Below the pieces are notes generated by a model. It saw only the letters and a list, made by a program, of their open reading frames with translations, was not told where the DNA came from and searched no databases. A stretch of DNA of 64,000 bases from the NCBI RefSeq assembly GCF_014643455.1, contig NZ_BMJM01000004.1:248001-312000 (forward strand), given 5' to 3'. Within the stretch, counting starts at the first letter, position 1; each line of letters opens with the position of its first letter. The DNA is from Sandarakinorhabdus glacialis. Lineage in GTDB: Bacteria > Pseudomonadota > Alphaproteobacteria > Sphingomonadales > Sphingomonadaceae. This document shows, in pieces, positions 10,253 through 17,810 of the stretch. Made by a program: the position numbers and the translations under genes.

Positions 10253-10710
10253 AACCGCCGGGAAGCGACCGCATGGTCGCGAGAGCCGCGAATGGGCGTA
10301 TCGGCAGATCCGGCGTCTGCCGGCTATGCAAGCATAGATGCTGCGCCGGATGGTTACCTATGCAATTCGGTGCCGCGTATCGATCTGGCCGTTACGGCGA
10401 TCGGCAATGGCGACAGTCCAGCCTTGGGTGAATATCATTGAACGCGAATGTTATATTTATATGCTTGGTCTTGAAGTCACGTTTGCACCGTCGGTGACTA
10501 TGCGACACAGGAACTTTCGGAATATCCCGTTGGTTACGATAAAGTGTCGGGCTAGTTTACACTATTGGAAGGCCGTAATAATCCGTGTCCCGAAACGACC
10601 GGGAAATTATTGACAATTTCTCATTTGGTTAGTCATGTCATTCTAATTGCGTAATAATGTTGGTACATTTCTTGCTCTGATCTCTGCGGGGGGCTTCAAG
10701 GAGATTGAGC
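10253..10710. other. 458-base intergenic region of lower GC upstream of the PEP-CTERM gene
   Basis: This stretch is visibly richer in A and T than its surroundings and contains no convincing gene. The small open frames in it lack Shine-Dalgarno sites and protein-like composition. It carries a sigma-54-type promoter at 10661-10676 and two interrupted inverted repeats upstream: GTCG-N9-CGAC at 10490-10506 and AGTGT-N11-ACACT at 10543-10563. Their distance from the promoter suits binding of an enhancer-binding protein. The lower GC may reflect regulatory function or acquisition. Confidence 0.5.
10661..10676 (+). promoter_or_regulatory. Candidate sigma-54 (RpoN) -24/-12 promoter
   Basis: TGGTACATTTCTTGCT contains the invariant GG (10662-10663) and GC (10674-10675) separated by exactly 10 bases, matching the -24/-12 pattern TGGCAC-N5-TTGC. 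The predicted start near 10687 gives a 24-base leader before the ATG at 10711. PEP-CTERM genes in other bacteria are known to be controlled by RpoN with the PrsK/PrsR system, which supports the call. Confidence 0.62.
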
Positions 10711-11325
10711 ATGAAAAAAATTCTGATTGGTATTGCGGCGCTGGCCTCGGCGGCGACTGCACAGGCGAGCATCATTCCAACGCTGATCGGTGCCCCGGTC
10801 GCTGTCGGTAACGGCAGTTTCCGTTATACCTATGATGCAACCCTCGCCTCGGACCAGGCGCTGGTCACGGGCAGCTACTTTACCCTGTACGACCTGGTCG
10901 GCTTCCAGGGCTTCGGCAATCTGGCTTCGGGCTTCACCGGAACCTCGCAGTTGCTGGGACTGACGCCGGGCAACGTGCTGCCCGACGACGATGCATCGAT
11001 CCTCAATGTGAGCTTCGTGTACTCGGGGCCGACGGTCAATTTCGATGGCCAACTGTTCGAGCGCCAGCTCGGCACGTTCGAAATCTTCTCGACCATCGGC
11101 ACCGTCGGTTTTGATGACTTCACCTCGGAAGCCATCCGCAACGCCGGTCCGTCACGCGGTAGCCTGGTGGCCACGATCGGCACCGATGCAATCGGCGTTC
11201 CCGGCGACGGTATGGGCAGCACTGTGCCCGAGCCAGCCATGTGGGCGATGCTCATTGCCGGTTTCGGCATGGTCGGCGTGCGCATGCGGACGCGCAACGG
11301 CGCACTGCAGTCGGTCAGCGCCTGA
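10711..11325 (+). CDS. PEP-CTERM (PEPxxWA) sorting-domain exported protein
   Basis: Secreted or surface protein of 204 residues. Residues 1-20 form a Sec signal peptide (MKKILIGIAALASAATAQAS). The middle 140 residues are of no recognised domain, rich in Phe, Gly, Thr and Ser, consistent with a beta-structured extracellular protein. The C-terminus has the sorting signal PEPAMWAMLIAGFGMVG followed by basic RMRTR, the substrate of exosortase, which is linked to exopolysaccharide or biofilm production. No exosortase is visible in the window. Start ATG 10711 has AAGGAG at 10698-10703. It is flanked by a sigma-54-type promoter and a strong terminator, so it is a self-contained monocistronic unit. 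Confidence 0.9.
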   Translation: MKKILIGIAALASAATAQASIIPTLIGAPVAVGNGSFRYTYDATLASDQALVTGSYFTLYDLVGFQGFGNLASGFTGTSQLLGLTPGNVLPDDDASILNVSFVYSGPTVNFDGQLFERQLGTFEIFSTIGTVGFDDFTSEAIRNAGPSRGSLVATIGTDAIGVPGDGMGSTVPEPAMWAMLIAGFGMVGVRMRTRNGALQSVSA

Positions 11326-11377
11326 CACGGACCTGAGGACCGAGACGGTCCTCAAGATCGAGGCGGTAACAACAAGG

Positions 11378-11411
11378 AAGGAGCCGGCGCATGCGCCGGC
11401 TCCTTTTTTTT
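11378..11411 (+). terminator. Rho-independent terminator of the PEP-CTERM gene
   Basis: A perfect 13-base-pair inverted repeat (AAGGAGCCGGCGC / GCGCCGGCTCCTT, nominal loop AT) is followed by a run of eight T. It lies 53 bases after the PEP-CTERM stop and before the convergent Dps gene. Confidence 0.9.
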
Positions 11412-11474
11412 GTTGATAATCGACGTTTCGGGCAGGCATGCCGCGGCGAGCGTGTGCCCCGCCGCGGCATGACC

Positions 11475-12086
11475 TCAGGCGTCGGATCGCGTCAGGACGG
11501 TTTCGGACAGGTGTTCGGCGATAAACCAGACCTGCGATTCGTTCATGCGGATGATGCTGGCGACGATCATGTCGTTGGTGCCGTCGTCGCCGGCTTCGTC
11601 GGCGGCATCGGCGGCGTCACGGGCTTCCTTGAGGATCAGCTCGTGCGCCTGCAGCAGCCGCGACAGCTGGGTCGGGACATCCTCGCGGCCCTTTGGCGGA
11701 CGCGGGATGGTCGTCAGCTCGGCGACGTCGGGGGCCATGGCGATGCTGACGCCGCCGAGCATCATGATGCGTTCGGCGATGGTGTCGACGACTTCGGCCT
11801 GCTCCTCGTAATGCTTGTCGAGCAGAAGATGGAGCTGGTAGAAAGTGGCGCCGGTCATCTGCCAGTGATGCTTCTTGTAGAGATCACGGATGGTCATGGT
11901 GTCGGCGAGCAGCTGGTTGAGCAGCGAGACGCTTTGCGTGCGGGCGTTGCCTTCGAGCGCGATGGGGAGATGTTTGAGCGTCCCGAAGGCCTGGATTTCG
12001 CGGTAATCGACGCGGAACTGCGGCTGGGCCTCGTCGGTCGAGGGAATCATGTCGGGCTGGGTTTTCGTTGCTGATTTCTTGGCCAT
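11475..12086 (-). CDS. dps: Dps family DNA-binding ferritin-like protein
   Basis: Stationary-phase/starvation DNA-protection protein, 203 residues, a ferritin-like four-helix bundle that oxidises Fe(II) and shields DNA. The intersubunit ferroxidase residues appear in LYKKHHWQMTGATFYQLHLLLDKHYEEQAEVVDTIAERI, with the typical H-x(n)-D-x3-E spacing. The N-terminus is Lys-rich (MAKKSATKTQP), which in Dps proteins often contacts DNA. It is somewhat longer than E. coli Dps, mostly by N- and C-terminal extensions. The ATG at 12086 has AAAGGTG upstream. The frame continues upstream, but that sequence is not protein-like. It is divergent from the ABA4-like gene. Confidence 0.88.
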   Translation of the reverse strand: MAKKSATKTQPDMIPSTDEAQPQFRVDYREIQAFGTLKHLPIALEGNARTQSVSLLNQLLADTMTIRDLYKKHHWQMTGATFYQLHLLLDKHYEEQAEVVDTIAERIMMLGGVSIAMAPDVAELTTIPRPPKGREDVPTQLSRLLQAHELILKEARDAADAADEAGDDGTNDMIVASIIRMNESQVWFIAEHLSETVLTRSDA

Positions 12087-12198
12087 GGGGCACCTTTTTC
12101 CGGTCGGGGGAACGAACAGGAACGTTGCGGGGGTGCGCCGGTTCCCCTTGCGATGACGCCGGCTTGACCGGTGCGGCGACGGCGCGCACCATGAAATC

Positions 12199-12621
12199 AT
12201 GGATCTGGAAACGCTGTTTTCCATCGCCAGCGCCGTAGCGCTGGCCGGGTGGGTGATGCTGGTGCTGGCGCCGTTGCGGCGGCCCTGGGCGGTTGCCGGG
12301 GCGCGGATTGTCGCCGTCGTGCTGTGCGGCGGCTACCTGTCGCTGGTGGCGGCCGGGCTGGCGGGCGACGGCATGCCGGCGGGGTCGGGGTTCGATACGC
12401 TGGCCGGGGTGCGGCTGCTGTTGTCGACGCCGGCGGCGCTGCTGGCGGGATGGGTGCATTACCTGGCGTTCGACCTGTTCGTCGGCAGCTGGCAGGTCGA
12501 GGACGCGCCGGCGGCCGGAATCCCGCACTGGCTGGTGGTGCCGTGCCTGGTGCTGACCTTTATGGCAGGGCCGGTCGGGCTGTTCGTATATTTCATCATC
12601 CGGACGCTGCGAAACCGGTGA
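12199..12621 (+). CDS. ABA4-like (DUF4281) membrane protein
   Basis: A 140-residue integral membrane protein with about four transmembrane helices (residues roughly 5-25, 35-55, 72-92, 112-135). The arrangement and the WVHYLAFDLFVGSWQVEDA motif match the ABA4-like family. The plant member ABA4 is required for neoxanthin formation. In bacteria the function is unproven, though a role in carotenoid metabolism is plausible because many sphingomonads are yellow-pigmented. No carotenoid gene is nearby. The stop overlaps the GTG of the following DUF1289 gene (GTGA), so the two are probably translated together. Confidence 0.82.
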   Translation: MDLETLFSIASAVALAGWVMLVLAPLRRPWAVAGARIVAVVLCGGYLSLVAAGLAGDGMPAGSGFDTLAGVRLLLSTPAALLAGWVHYLAFDLFVGSWQVEDAPAAGIPHWLVVPCLVLTFMAGPVGLFVYFIIRTLRNR

Positions 12622-12842
12622 CAAACGCTGCGCACCGCGCCATATCGGCGGACGTGACCCTGTTATCCCCCTGCACCAATGTCTGCCGCATCGACCCCAA
12701 ATCGGGGCTGTGCGAGGGTTGCCGGCGCACGGTCGACGAGATCACGCGCTGGCCGTTGGCGAGCGAGGACGAGCGCGCGGCGATATTGGCCGAATTGCCC
12801 AGCCGGCCGGCATCGCGGAAGCGGCTCGGTGTGCGATGGTAA
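12618..12842 (+). CDS. DUF1289 domain protein
   Basis: A 74-residue protein whose core SPCTNVCRIDPKSGLCEGC provides four Cys as C-x3-C-x8-C-x2-C, followed by RRTVDEITRW. This is the DUF1289 (formerly YdhL-like) signature, probably binding a metal or iron-sulfur centre. The biochemical role is unknown. The GTG at 12618 overlaps the previous gene's stop by the GTGA arrangement. A later GTG at 12652 is also possible and would keep the Cys motif. Its end lies just before the start of the LLM oxidoreductase, suggesting one transcription unit from 12199 onwards. Confidence 0.82.
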   Translation: MTNAAHRAISADVTLLSPCTNVCRIDPKSGLCEGCRRTVDEITRWPLASEDERAAILAELPSRPASRKRLGVRW

Positions 12843-12849
12843 CTTTGCG

Positions 12850-13860
12850 GTGATCCTGTCGGTGCTCGACCAGACGCCGATTGCGGCGGGGACGAGCCCG
12901 GCACAGGCGCTGGCCAACAGCATCGACCTGGCGAAGCATTGCGAGGCACTGGGCTATCACCGGTACTGGCTGGCCGAGCATCATGCCTCGCCGGCGCTGG
13001 CGGGGAGCGCGCCGGAAATCCTGATCGCGGCGATTGCGGCGGCGACGACGGGGATGCGGATCGGATCGGGCGGCATCATGCTGCCGCATTATTCGCCGCT
13101 GAAGGTCGCCGAGCAGTTCAGCCTGCTCGCGGGCCTGTATCCGGGGCGGATCGACCTGGGGCTGGGGCGGGCGCCGGGGAGCGACCAGCGCACGGCGGTG
13201 GCATTGCAGCGCGACCGGCGGCAGCAGGCGCCGCATGATTTTCCGCAGCAGCTGGCGGAATTGCTCGGGTATCTGGAGGGGACACTGCCGGCCGAACATC
13301 CGTTTGCGGCTTATGCGGCGACGTTGCCGGGGTTGCCCGAAATGCCCGAGCCATGGGTGCTGGGATCGTCCGCGGACAGCGCGGTTTTTGCCGGCGACCT
13401 GGGGCTGCCTTATTGTTTTGCCGATTTCATCAATGCCGGCGGGGCGGCGATCGTGGCGGACTATCGGCGGCGATTTACGGCGCGGCATGCGGGCGATGCG
13501 CCCAGGGTGATGACGGCGGTGTGGACGGTTGCGGCGGGCAGCGATGCCGAGGCGAACTGGCTGGCGGGGCCGGCGCGGATGATGTTTGCCCATATGATGA
13601 TGGGCAAGTCGATCGCGGTGCCCGATCCGGAGACGGCGGCGAAGTGGCTGGCGGATCATCCCGAGATGGCGAAGGGCCGCGCCGGGCGGCGGGTGGTGGC
13701 AGGGTCGCCGGCGACAGTGCGCGCCGGGTTGCTCGCGGCGGCCGCGGAATATGGGGCGGACGAGGTGATGCTGGTCAATATCCTGCATGGCCATGAGGCG
13801 CGGAAGCGGAGCTATACGCTGGCGATGGATGCGATGGCGGGAGTCGCGGTCGCGGCTTGA
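12850..13860 (+). CDS. LLM class flavin-dependent oxidoreductase (group 1 luciferase-like)
   Basis: Predicted FMN-dependent monooxygenase of the bacterial luciferase superfamily, 336 residues. Characteristic segments are LSVLDQTPIAAGTSPAQAL at the N-terminus, YHRYWLAEHHASPALAGSAP, RIGSGGIMLPHYSPLKVAEQF and [17 protein letters not shown]. The last third has the VAGSPATVRAGLLAAA end region. GTG at 12850 is preferred because it yields the family N-terminus MILSVLDQTP. An in-frame GTG at 12829 is the alternative. It is related to the second LLM gene at 40199-41230, sharing most of these motifs. The substrate is unknown. Confidence 0.9.
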   Translation: MILSVLDQTPIAAGTSPAQALANSIDLAKHCEALGYHRYWLAEHHASPALAGSAPEILIAAIAAATTGMRIGSGGIMLPHYSPLKVAEQFSLLAGLYPGRIDLGLGRAPGSDQRTAVALQRDRRQQAPHDFPQQLAELLGYLEGTLPAEHPFAAYAATLPGLPEMPEPWVLGSSADSAVFAGDLGLPYCFADFINAGGAAIVADYRRRFTARHAGDAPRVMTAVWTVAAGSDAEANWLAGPARMMFAHMMMGKSIAVPDPETAAKWLADHPEMAKGRAGRRVVAGSPATVRAGLLAAAAEYGADEVMLVNILHGHEARKRSYTLAMDAMAGVAVAA

Positions 13861-13906
13861 CTCTGGCGGTGCCAGCCGGCTTTTGGGGGCAAGCGCTGGA
13901 GGCCAA

Positions 13907-14359
13907 GTGACGAAACCTAAACGTATTCTGGCGATTGCTTCGGGCGGTGGCCACTTTGTCCAGCTGCTGCGGTTGCGACCGGCGTGGGAGGGGCATTCGG
14001 TGACCTATGCGACCGTCCATGCCGCATCGGCGGTGGACGTGGCGCCGGCGCCGTTGCTGACGTTCCGCGATGTCAGCCGGGCGGATTGGTGGCGGTTGCC
14101 GCTGACGCTTTGGGACATGGCGGCGATCCTGCTCAAGGTGCGGCCGCAGGTGATCGTGACGACGGGCGCGCTGCCGCCGCTGGTCGCGATGGCGCTGGTC
14201 AAGCCGTTCGGGGTGCGGACTTTGTGGGTCGATTCGATCGCCAATTCGGAAGTGCTGTCGGGATCGGGGCGGCATGCGGGAAAGGTTGCGGGGCAGGTGG
14301 TGACGCAGTGGCCGCAGCTTGCCGAGCCGGGCGTCGATCATTGGGGTAGCGTGCTTTGA
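13907..14359 (+). CDS. Alg14/PssD-like glycosyltransferase accessory subunit
   Basis: A 150-residue protein resembling the membrane-anchor half of split GT28-type glycosyltransferases (eukaryotic Alg14; bacterial PssD/EpsE-like). Evidence is the N-terminal ILAIASGGGHFVQLLRLRPAW loop, VTYATVH, the hydrophobic LWDMAAILLKVRPQVIVTTGA segment and the C-terminal VVTQWPQL. The start is GTG at 13907 with CTGGAGG upstream. The stop overlaps the TTG start of the next gene, which encodes the catalytic partner. Known pairs add a sugar to a lipid-linked acceptor at the inner membrane. The sugar and acceptor here are unknown. Confidence 0.82.
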   Translation: MTKPKRILAIASGGGHFVQLLRLRPAWEGHSVTYATVHAASAVDVAPAPLLTFRDVSRADWWRLPLTLWDMAAILLKVRPQVIVTTGALPPLVAMALVKPFGVRTLWVDSIANSEVLSGSGRHAGKVAGQVVTQWPQLAEPGVDHWGSVL

Positions 14360-14847
14360 GCGGGGTGTTCGTGTCGGTCGGGTCGATGATGCCTTTCGAC
14401 CGGCTGGTGCGGGCGATGGACGAATGGGCGGCGGCGAACCCGCGAGTGCCTGTCGAGATCCAGATCGGGCGGGGCAAATACGAGCCGCGCCATGCGAAGT
14501 TCGTGCGGTTGATGCCGGTGGGGGAGTATCGCCAGCGGGTGGCGGAGGCGCGGCTGTTCGTGGCGCATGCGGGGATGGGGTCGATCATCGCGGCGATCGA
14601 GGCGGGCAAGCCGATGCTGATGCTGCCGCGGCTGCAGGCGCAGGGCGAGCATAATACCGATCACCAGCTGGCGACGGCGGCGACCATCGGCGCGCGGCCT
14701 GGACTGCATGTGGCGGGCGATGCCGAGGATCTGAAGCGGCGGGCGACGGTTTTGCTGGGGGATAGCGGTGCGGCGCCAGCGCCGATCTCGCGCTATGCGG
14801 AAAGCGAGTTTACCGATCGCATCCGGGCGTTCATCGAGGCGCCATGA
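14356..14847 (+). CDS. Alg13/PssE-like glycosyltransferase catalytic subunit
   Basis: A 163-residue protein matching the C-terminal nucleotide-sugar-binding half of GT28 enzymes (Alg13/PssE/EpsF type). The N-terminus has FVSVGSMMPFDRLVRAMDEW, the middle ARLFVAHAGMGSIIAAIEAGKPMLMLPR is the classic sugar-nucleotide loop, followed by GEHNTDHQLATA. A TTG start at 14356 overlaps the previous stop (TTGA), supporting coupled synthesis of an Alg14-Alg13-like heterodimer. The stop in turn overlaps the ATG of the thioesterase gene (ATGA). In rhizobia the PssD/PssE pair transfers glucuronic acid. Whether the same sugar is used here cannot be told from sequence. Confidence 0.84.
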   Translation: MSGVFVSVGSMMPFDRLVRAMDEWAAANPRVPVEIQIGRGKYEPRHAKFVRLMPVGEYRQRVAEARLFVAHAGMGSIIAAIEAGKPMLMLPRLQAQGEHNTDHQLATAATIGARPGLHVAGDAEDLKRRATVLLGDSGAAPAPISRYAESEFTDRIRAFIEAP

Positions 14848-15650
14848 CAATCCTCTCCCCGACCGCCACCGGCGACCCGTTGCGCTTTACCTTCGATGTG
14901 ACGCCGGGGCTGTGCGTCGGCCATCCCGACAGCCAGTTCCTGTTCGGCGGGGCGGGCATGGCGGCGGGGTTGGCGGCGATCGAGGCGGCAACGGGCCGGG
15001 ATACGGTGTGGGCGGCGGCGCAATATCTGTCGTATGCGCGGCCGGGAACGCAGCTGAGCCTCGATGTCGAAGTGCCGGTTTCGGGGAAATATACCAGCCA
15101 GGCGCGGGTGACCGCGCGTGATGGGGATGGGAAGGAGATATTGACCGTCAATGCGGCGCTGGGCGACCGGCCGGGGTTTCCGGAGGCGCAATGGGCGCAG
15201 ATGCCGGAGGTGCCGGGGCCCGGGGATTGTCCGCCGATCGAGTATAACTGGGTCCGCAACGCCGACGATATCAATTCGGTGTTCGACCAGCGGGTGGCGG
15301 TCGGACGGTTCGGCGCGGCGCGAACCGAGGGTGGGCCGAGCCCCGATGGCATTTCGCGGATGTGGGTGCAGCCGCGCGGCCAGGCCGAGCCGATCGACCG
15401 GGTGGCGCTGGCAATCATGGCGGATTTCTTGCCGTCGGGGGTTGGTAACGCGCTGGGGACAAATGCGGGGGGCAACAGCCTCGACAATACGATCCGGTTT
15501 TCGCGGATGGTGCCGACGAAGTGGGTGCTGGCGGATATCCGCATTCATGCGGCGGCGCAGGGGTTTGTGCATGGGCGAGTGCATCTGTTTGCCGATAATG
15601 GGGTGTTGCTGGCGACGGCTAGCCAGTCGCTGATTTTGCGGGTGCATTGA
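14844..15650 (+). CDS. Acyl-CoA thioesterase-like (TesB type) double hot-dog protein
   Basis: A 268-residue protein with two hot-dog domains in TesB arrangement. The N-terminal half contains LFGGAGMAAGLAAIEAATG and QYLSYARPGTQLSLDVEV. The C-terminal half contains VALAIMADFLPSGVGN and TIRFSRMVPTKWVLADIRIHA with GRVHLFADNGVLLATASQS, the typical second-domain ending. It should hydrolyse acyl-CoA or a related thioester in the cytoplasm, but the chain-length preference is unknown. The ATG overlaps the glycosyltransferase stop by 4 bases, placing it third in a coupled three-gene unit with the Alg14/Alg13-like pair. A functional link to that glycosyltransferase is only suggested by position. Confidence 0.82.
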   Translation: MTILSPTATGDPLRFTFDVTPGLCVGHPDSQFLFGGAGMAAGLAAIEAATGRDTVWAAAQYLSYARPGTQLSLDVEVPVSGKYTSQARVTARDGDGKEILTVNAALGDRPGFPEAQWAQMPEVPGPGDCPPIEYNWVRNADDINSVFDQRVAVGRFGAARTEGGPSPDGISRMWVQPRGQAEPIDRVALAIMADFLPSGVGNALGTNAGGNSLDNTIRFSRMVPTKWVLADIRIHAAAQGFVHGRVHLFADNGVLLATASQSLILRVH

Positions 15651-15688
15651 GGTTTGTTATGGCGGGATTGGCCGCGCGGGTGGGCTGG

Positions 15689-15711
15689 ATGCCAGCCTGC
15701 GCTGGCATGAC
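15689..15711. repeat. Small palindromic repeat ending in GAC
   Basis: ATGCCAGC-CTGC-GCTGGCAT followed by GAC. It has the same layout as 3307-3328 and 9793-9814 and lies between the thioesterase and sulfatase genes. Confidence 0.5.
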
Positions 15712-15783
15712 AGGGGGGAGAAGAGGGCGTGCGCGCGTTAATTGATTAGTGACGGGAACGTGATGACCGGGGTAGAATCGGTC

Positions 15784-17715
15784 ATGATCAAATTTATCGT
15801 GCCGTTGCTGATGGGTATTTCCTCGGTCGCGCTGGCGGCGCCGGGGGCCAGTCCGGCGACGGTGGCCACCAACAAGGCGTTGGCGGCGACGCTGGCGTGG
15901 GACGACCGGCAGGATTTCGATTTTGCGGCGCGGGGGTTCGTGGCAGGGCCGGTGGCGGCGGTGGTGCGCGACAAGGCTGGCGCGGTGCTGCGCGATTTCG
16001 GCGAGGATGCGCAGTTTTCGGGGGCGGCGCCGGCGACGGTGAACCCGAGTTTGTGGCGCAATGCGGTACTGCTGGCGAAGGCCGGGCTGTTCAAGGTGAC
16101 CGACGGGATCTGGCAGGTCCGCGGGTATGACCTGTCGAACATGACGGTCATCAAGGGCAAGACCGGGTGGATCATCGTCGATCCGTTGACGACGACCGAG
16201 GCGGCGGCGGCGGCGTTGGCGCTGGTCAACAAGACGCTGGGCGCGCGGCCGGTGACGGGCGTGATCTATACGCATTCGCATGCCGATCATTTCGGTGGCG
16301 GTTTGGCAGTGGTGACGCCGGGCGATGCGGCGTCGGGCAAGGTGCCGGTGGTGGCGCCGGCGGGGTTCATGGCGGAGACGATCGCCGAGAATGTCATTGC
16401 CGGGCCGGCGATGCAGCGCCGGGCGGAGTATATGTTCGGGATATTGCTGCCGCGCGGGCCGGAGGCGCATGTTTCGTCGGGACTGGGGCCGACGCGGTTC
16501 GGCGGCGGTATCGGGTTGGTGCCGCCCAACGACAGCATCGCGGCGACGGGTGATGTGCGGACGATCGACGGGGTGCGGTTCGAGTTCCAGATGACGCCGA
16601 ATACCGAGGCGCCGGCGGAGATGAATTTCTACCTGCCCGATTTCAAGGCGCTGTGCATGGCGGAGAACGCCAACGGCGCGATGCACAATGTGCTGACGCC
16701 GCGCGGCGCGCTGGTGCGCGATGCCAAGGGCTGGGCGGATTATCTGCTGCAGGCGCGGCGGCTGTATGCGGGCAAATCCGATGTGGTGTTCACGTCGCAT
16801 TTCTGGCCGCGCTGGGGATCGGCCGAGGTCGGGCGGTATTTGCTGTTGCACGCGCAGGCCTATGCGTTCGTGCATAACGAGAGTGTGCGGTTGATGAATA
16901 ATGGCCTCAATGGTCCCGAGATTGCCGAGGCGATCGTATTGCCACAGGCGTTGGGGCGGGCGTGGTTCAACCGGCCGAATTATGGCTCGCTGAAGTTCAA
17001 TGCGCGGGCGGTTTACCAGCGGTATTTGGGCAATTTCGATGGTGATCCGGCGACGCTCGATCCGTTGCCGCGGGGCGATGTGGCGGTGCGCTATGTCGCA
17101 GCGATGGGGGGTGCGGGCAAGGTGATGGCGCTGGCGCAGGAAGCGGCGGCGAAGGGTGCGAATCGCTGGGCGGTGACGCTGTTGGGCCATGTCGTGCGCG
17201 CGGCGCCGGACCATGCGGCGGCGAAGGAGGCGCTGGCGGCGTCGTTCGAGCAGCTGGCGTGGCAGGCTGAGGCGTCACCTTGGCGGGATTTTTATCTTTC
17301 GGGGGCGCTCGAACTGCGGAACGGGGTGAAGCCACCGGTGGCGGGTGGGTTGAACGGGATTGCGGCGAATTTGCAGGTGGCGAGCCTGCTCGACATGATG
17401 AGCGTGCGGGTGGTGCCGGAGCGGGCGCAGGGCAAGCCGTTCACGGTGGCGCTGGTGATCCCGGACATGAAAGAGCGCCATCTGGTGACGGTGGCCAACG
17501 GGGTGATGATCCACGAGATGGGCGTGGGTGACGCGGCGGATGCGACGCTGACGATCCCGCGGCTGGCGCTGCTGGGGCTCGTTGGCGGGCGGGTGAAGGC
17601 GGCGGACCTGTTGCAGGCCGGGACGATGCAGATTTCAGGTGATCCGGCGGTGTTGCAGCGCTTGCTGGGGCTGTTCGAGCCGCCTAAGGCCGGGTTTCCG
17701 CTGGTTACGGGGTAG
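15784..17715 (+). CDS. Alkyl/aryl-sulfatase, SdsA1-like metallo-beta-lactamase fold
   Basis: Predicted periplasmic zinc enzyme hydrolysing alkyl sulfates such as dodecyl sulfate to alcohol and sulfate. The 643 residues start with a signal peptide (MIKFIVPLLMGISSVALAAP). The metallo-beta-lactamase domain has the zinc motif THSHADHFGG (H164, H166, D168, H169), and the later NFYLPDFKALCMAENANGAMHN and VVFTSHFWPRWG blocks are specific to SdsA-type sulfatases. A dimerisation region follows, then a C-terminal SCP2-like lipid-binding domain (about residues 515-640) ending LQRLLGLFEPP. The ATG at 15784 was chosen to put the signal peptide first. An ATG at 15763 is also in frame. It is monocistronic and convergent with the desaturase. 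Confidence 0.92.
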   Translation: MIKFIVPLLMGISSVALAAPGASPATVATNKALAATLAWDDRQDFDFAARGFVAGPVAAVVRDKAGAVLRDFGEDAQFSGAAPATVNPSLWRNAVLLAKAGLFKVTDGIWQVRGYDLSNMTVIKGKTGWIIVDPLTTTEAAAAALALVNKTLGARPVTGVIYTHSHADHFGGGLAVVTPGDAASGKVPVVAPAGFMAETIAENVIAGPAMQRRAEYMFGILLPRGPEAHVSSGLGPTRFGGGIGLVPPNDSIAATGDVRTIDGVRFEFQMTPNTEAPAEMNFYLPDFKALCMAENANGAMHNVLTPRGALVRDAKGWADYLLQARRLYAGKSDVVFTSHFWPRWGSAEVGRYLLLHAQAYAFVHNESVRLMNNGLNGPEIAEAIVLPQALGRAWFNRPNYGSLKFNARAVYQRYLGNFDGDPATLDPLPRGDVAVRYVAAMGGAGKVMALAQEAAAKGANRWAVTLLGHVVRAAPDHAAAKEALAASFEQLAWQAEASPWRDFYLSGALELRNGVKPPVAGGLNGIAANLQVASLLDMMSVRVVPERAQGKPFTVALVIPDMKERHLVTVANGVMIHEMGVGDAADATLTIPRLALLGLVGGRVKAADLLQAGTMQISGDPAVLQRLLGLFEPPKAGFPLVTG

Positions 17716-17810
17716 CCGGGCCCTTGGCGGTTAGCTCGGGCGCGACGGGTGATCTGGGCCTTGCGGGCGATGGATGCTGAAACGAGTTCAGCATGATGAA
17801 GCCCTTCTTG

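Noticed and set aside
10338-10613. A 91-codon frame in the less GC-rich intergenic region
   Set aside because: There is no Shine-Dalgarno and no family resemblance, and it overlaps the putative regulatory palindromes.
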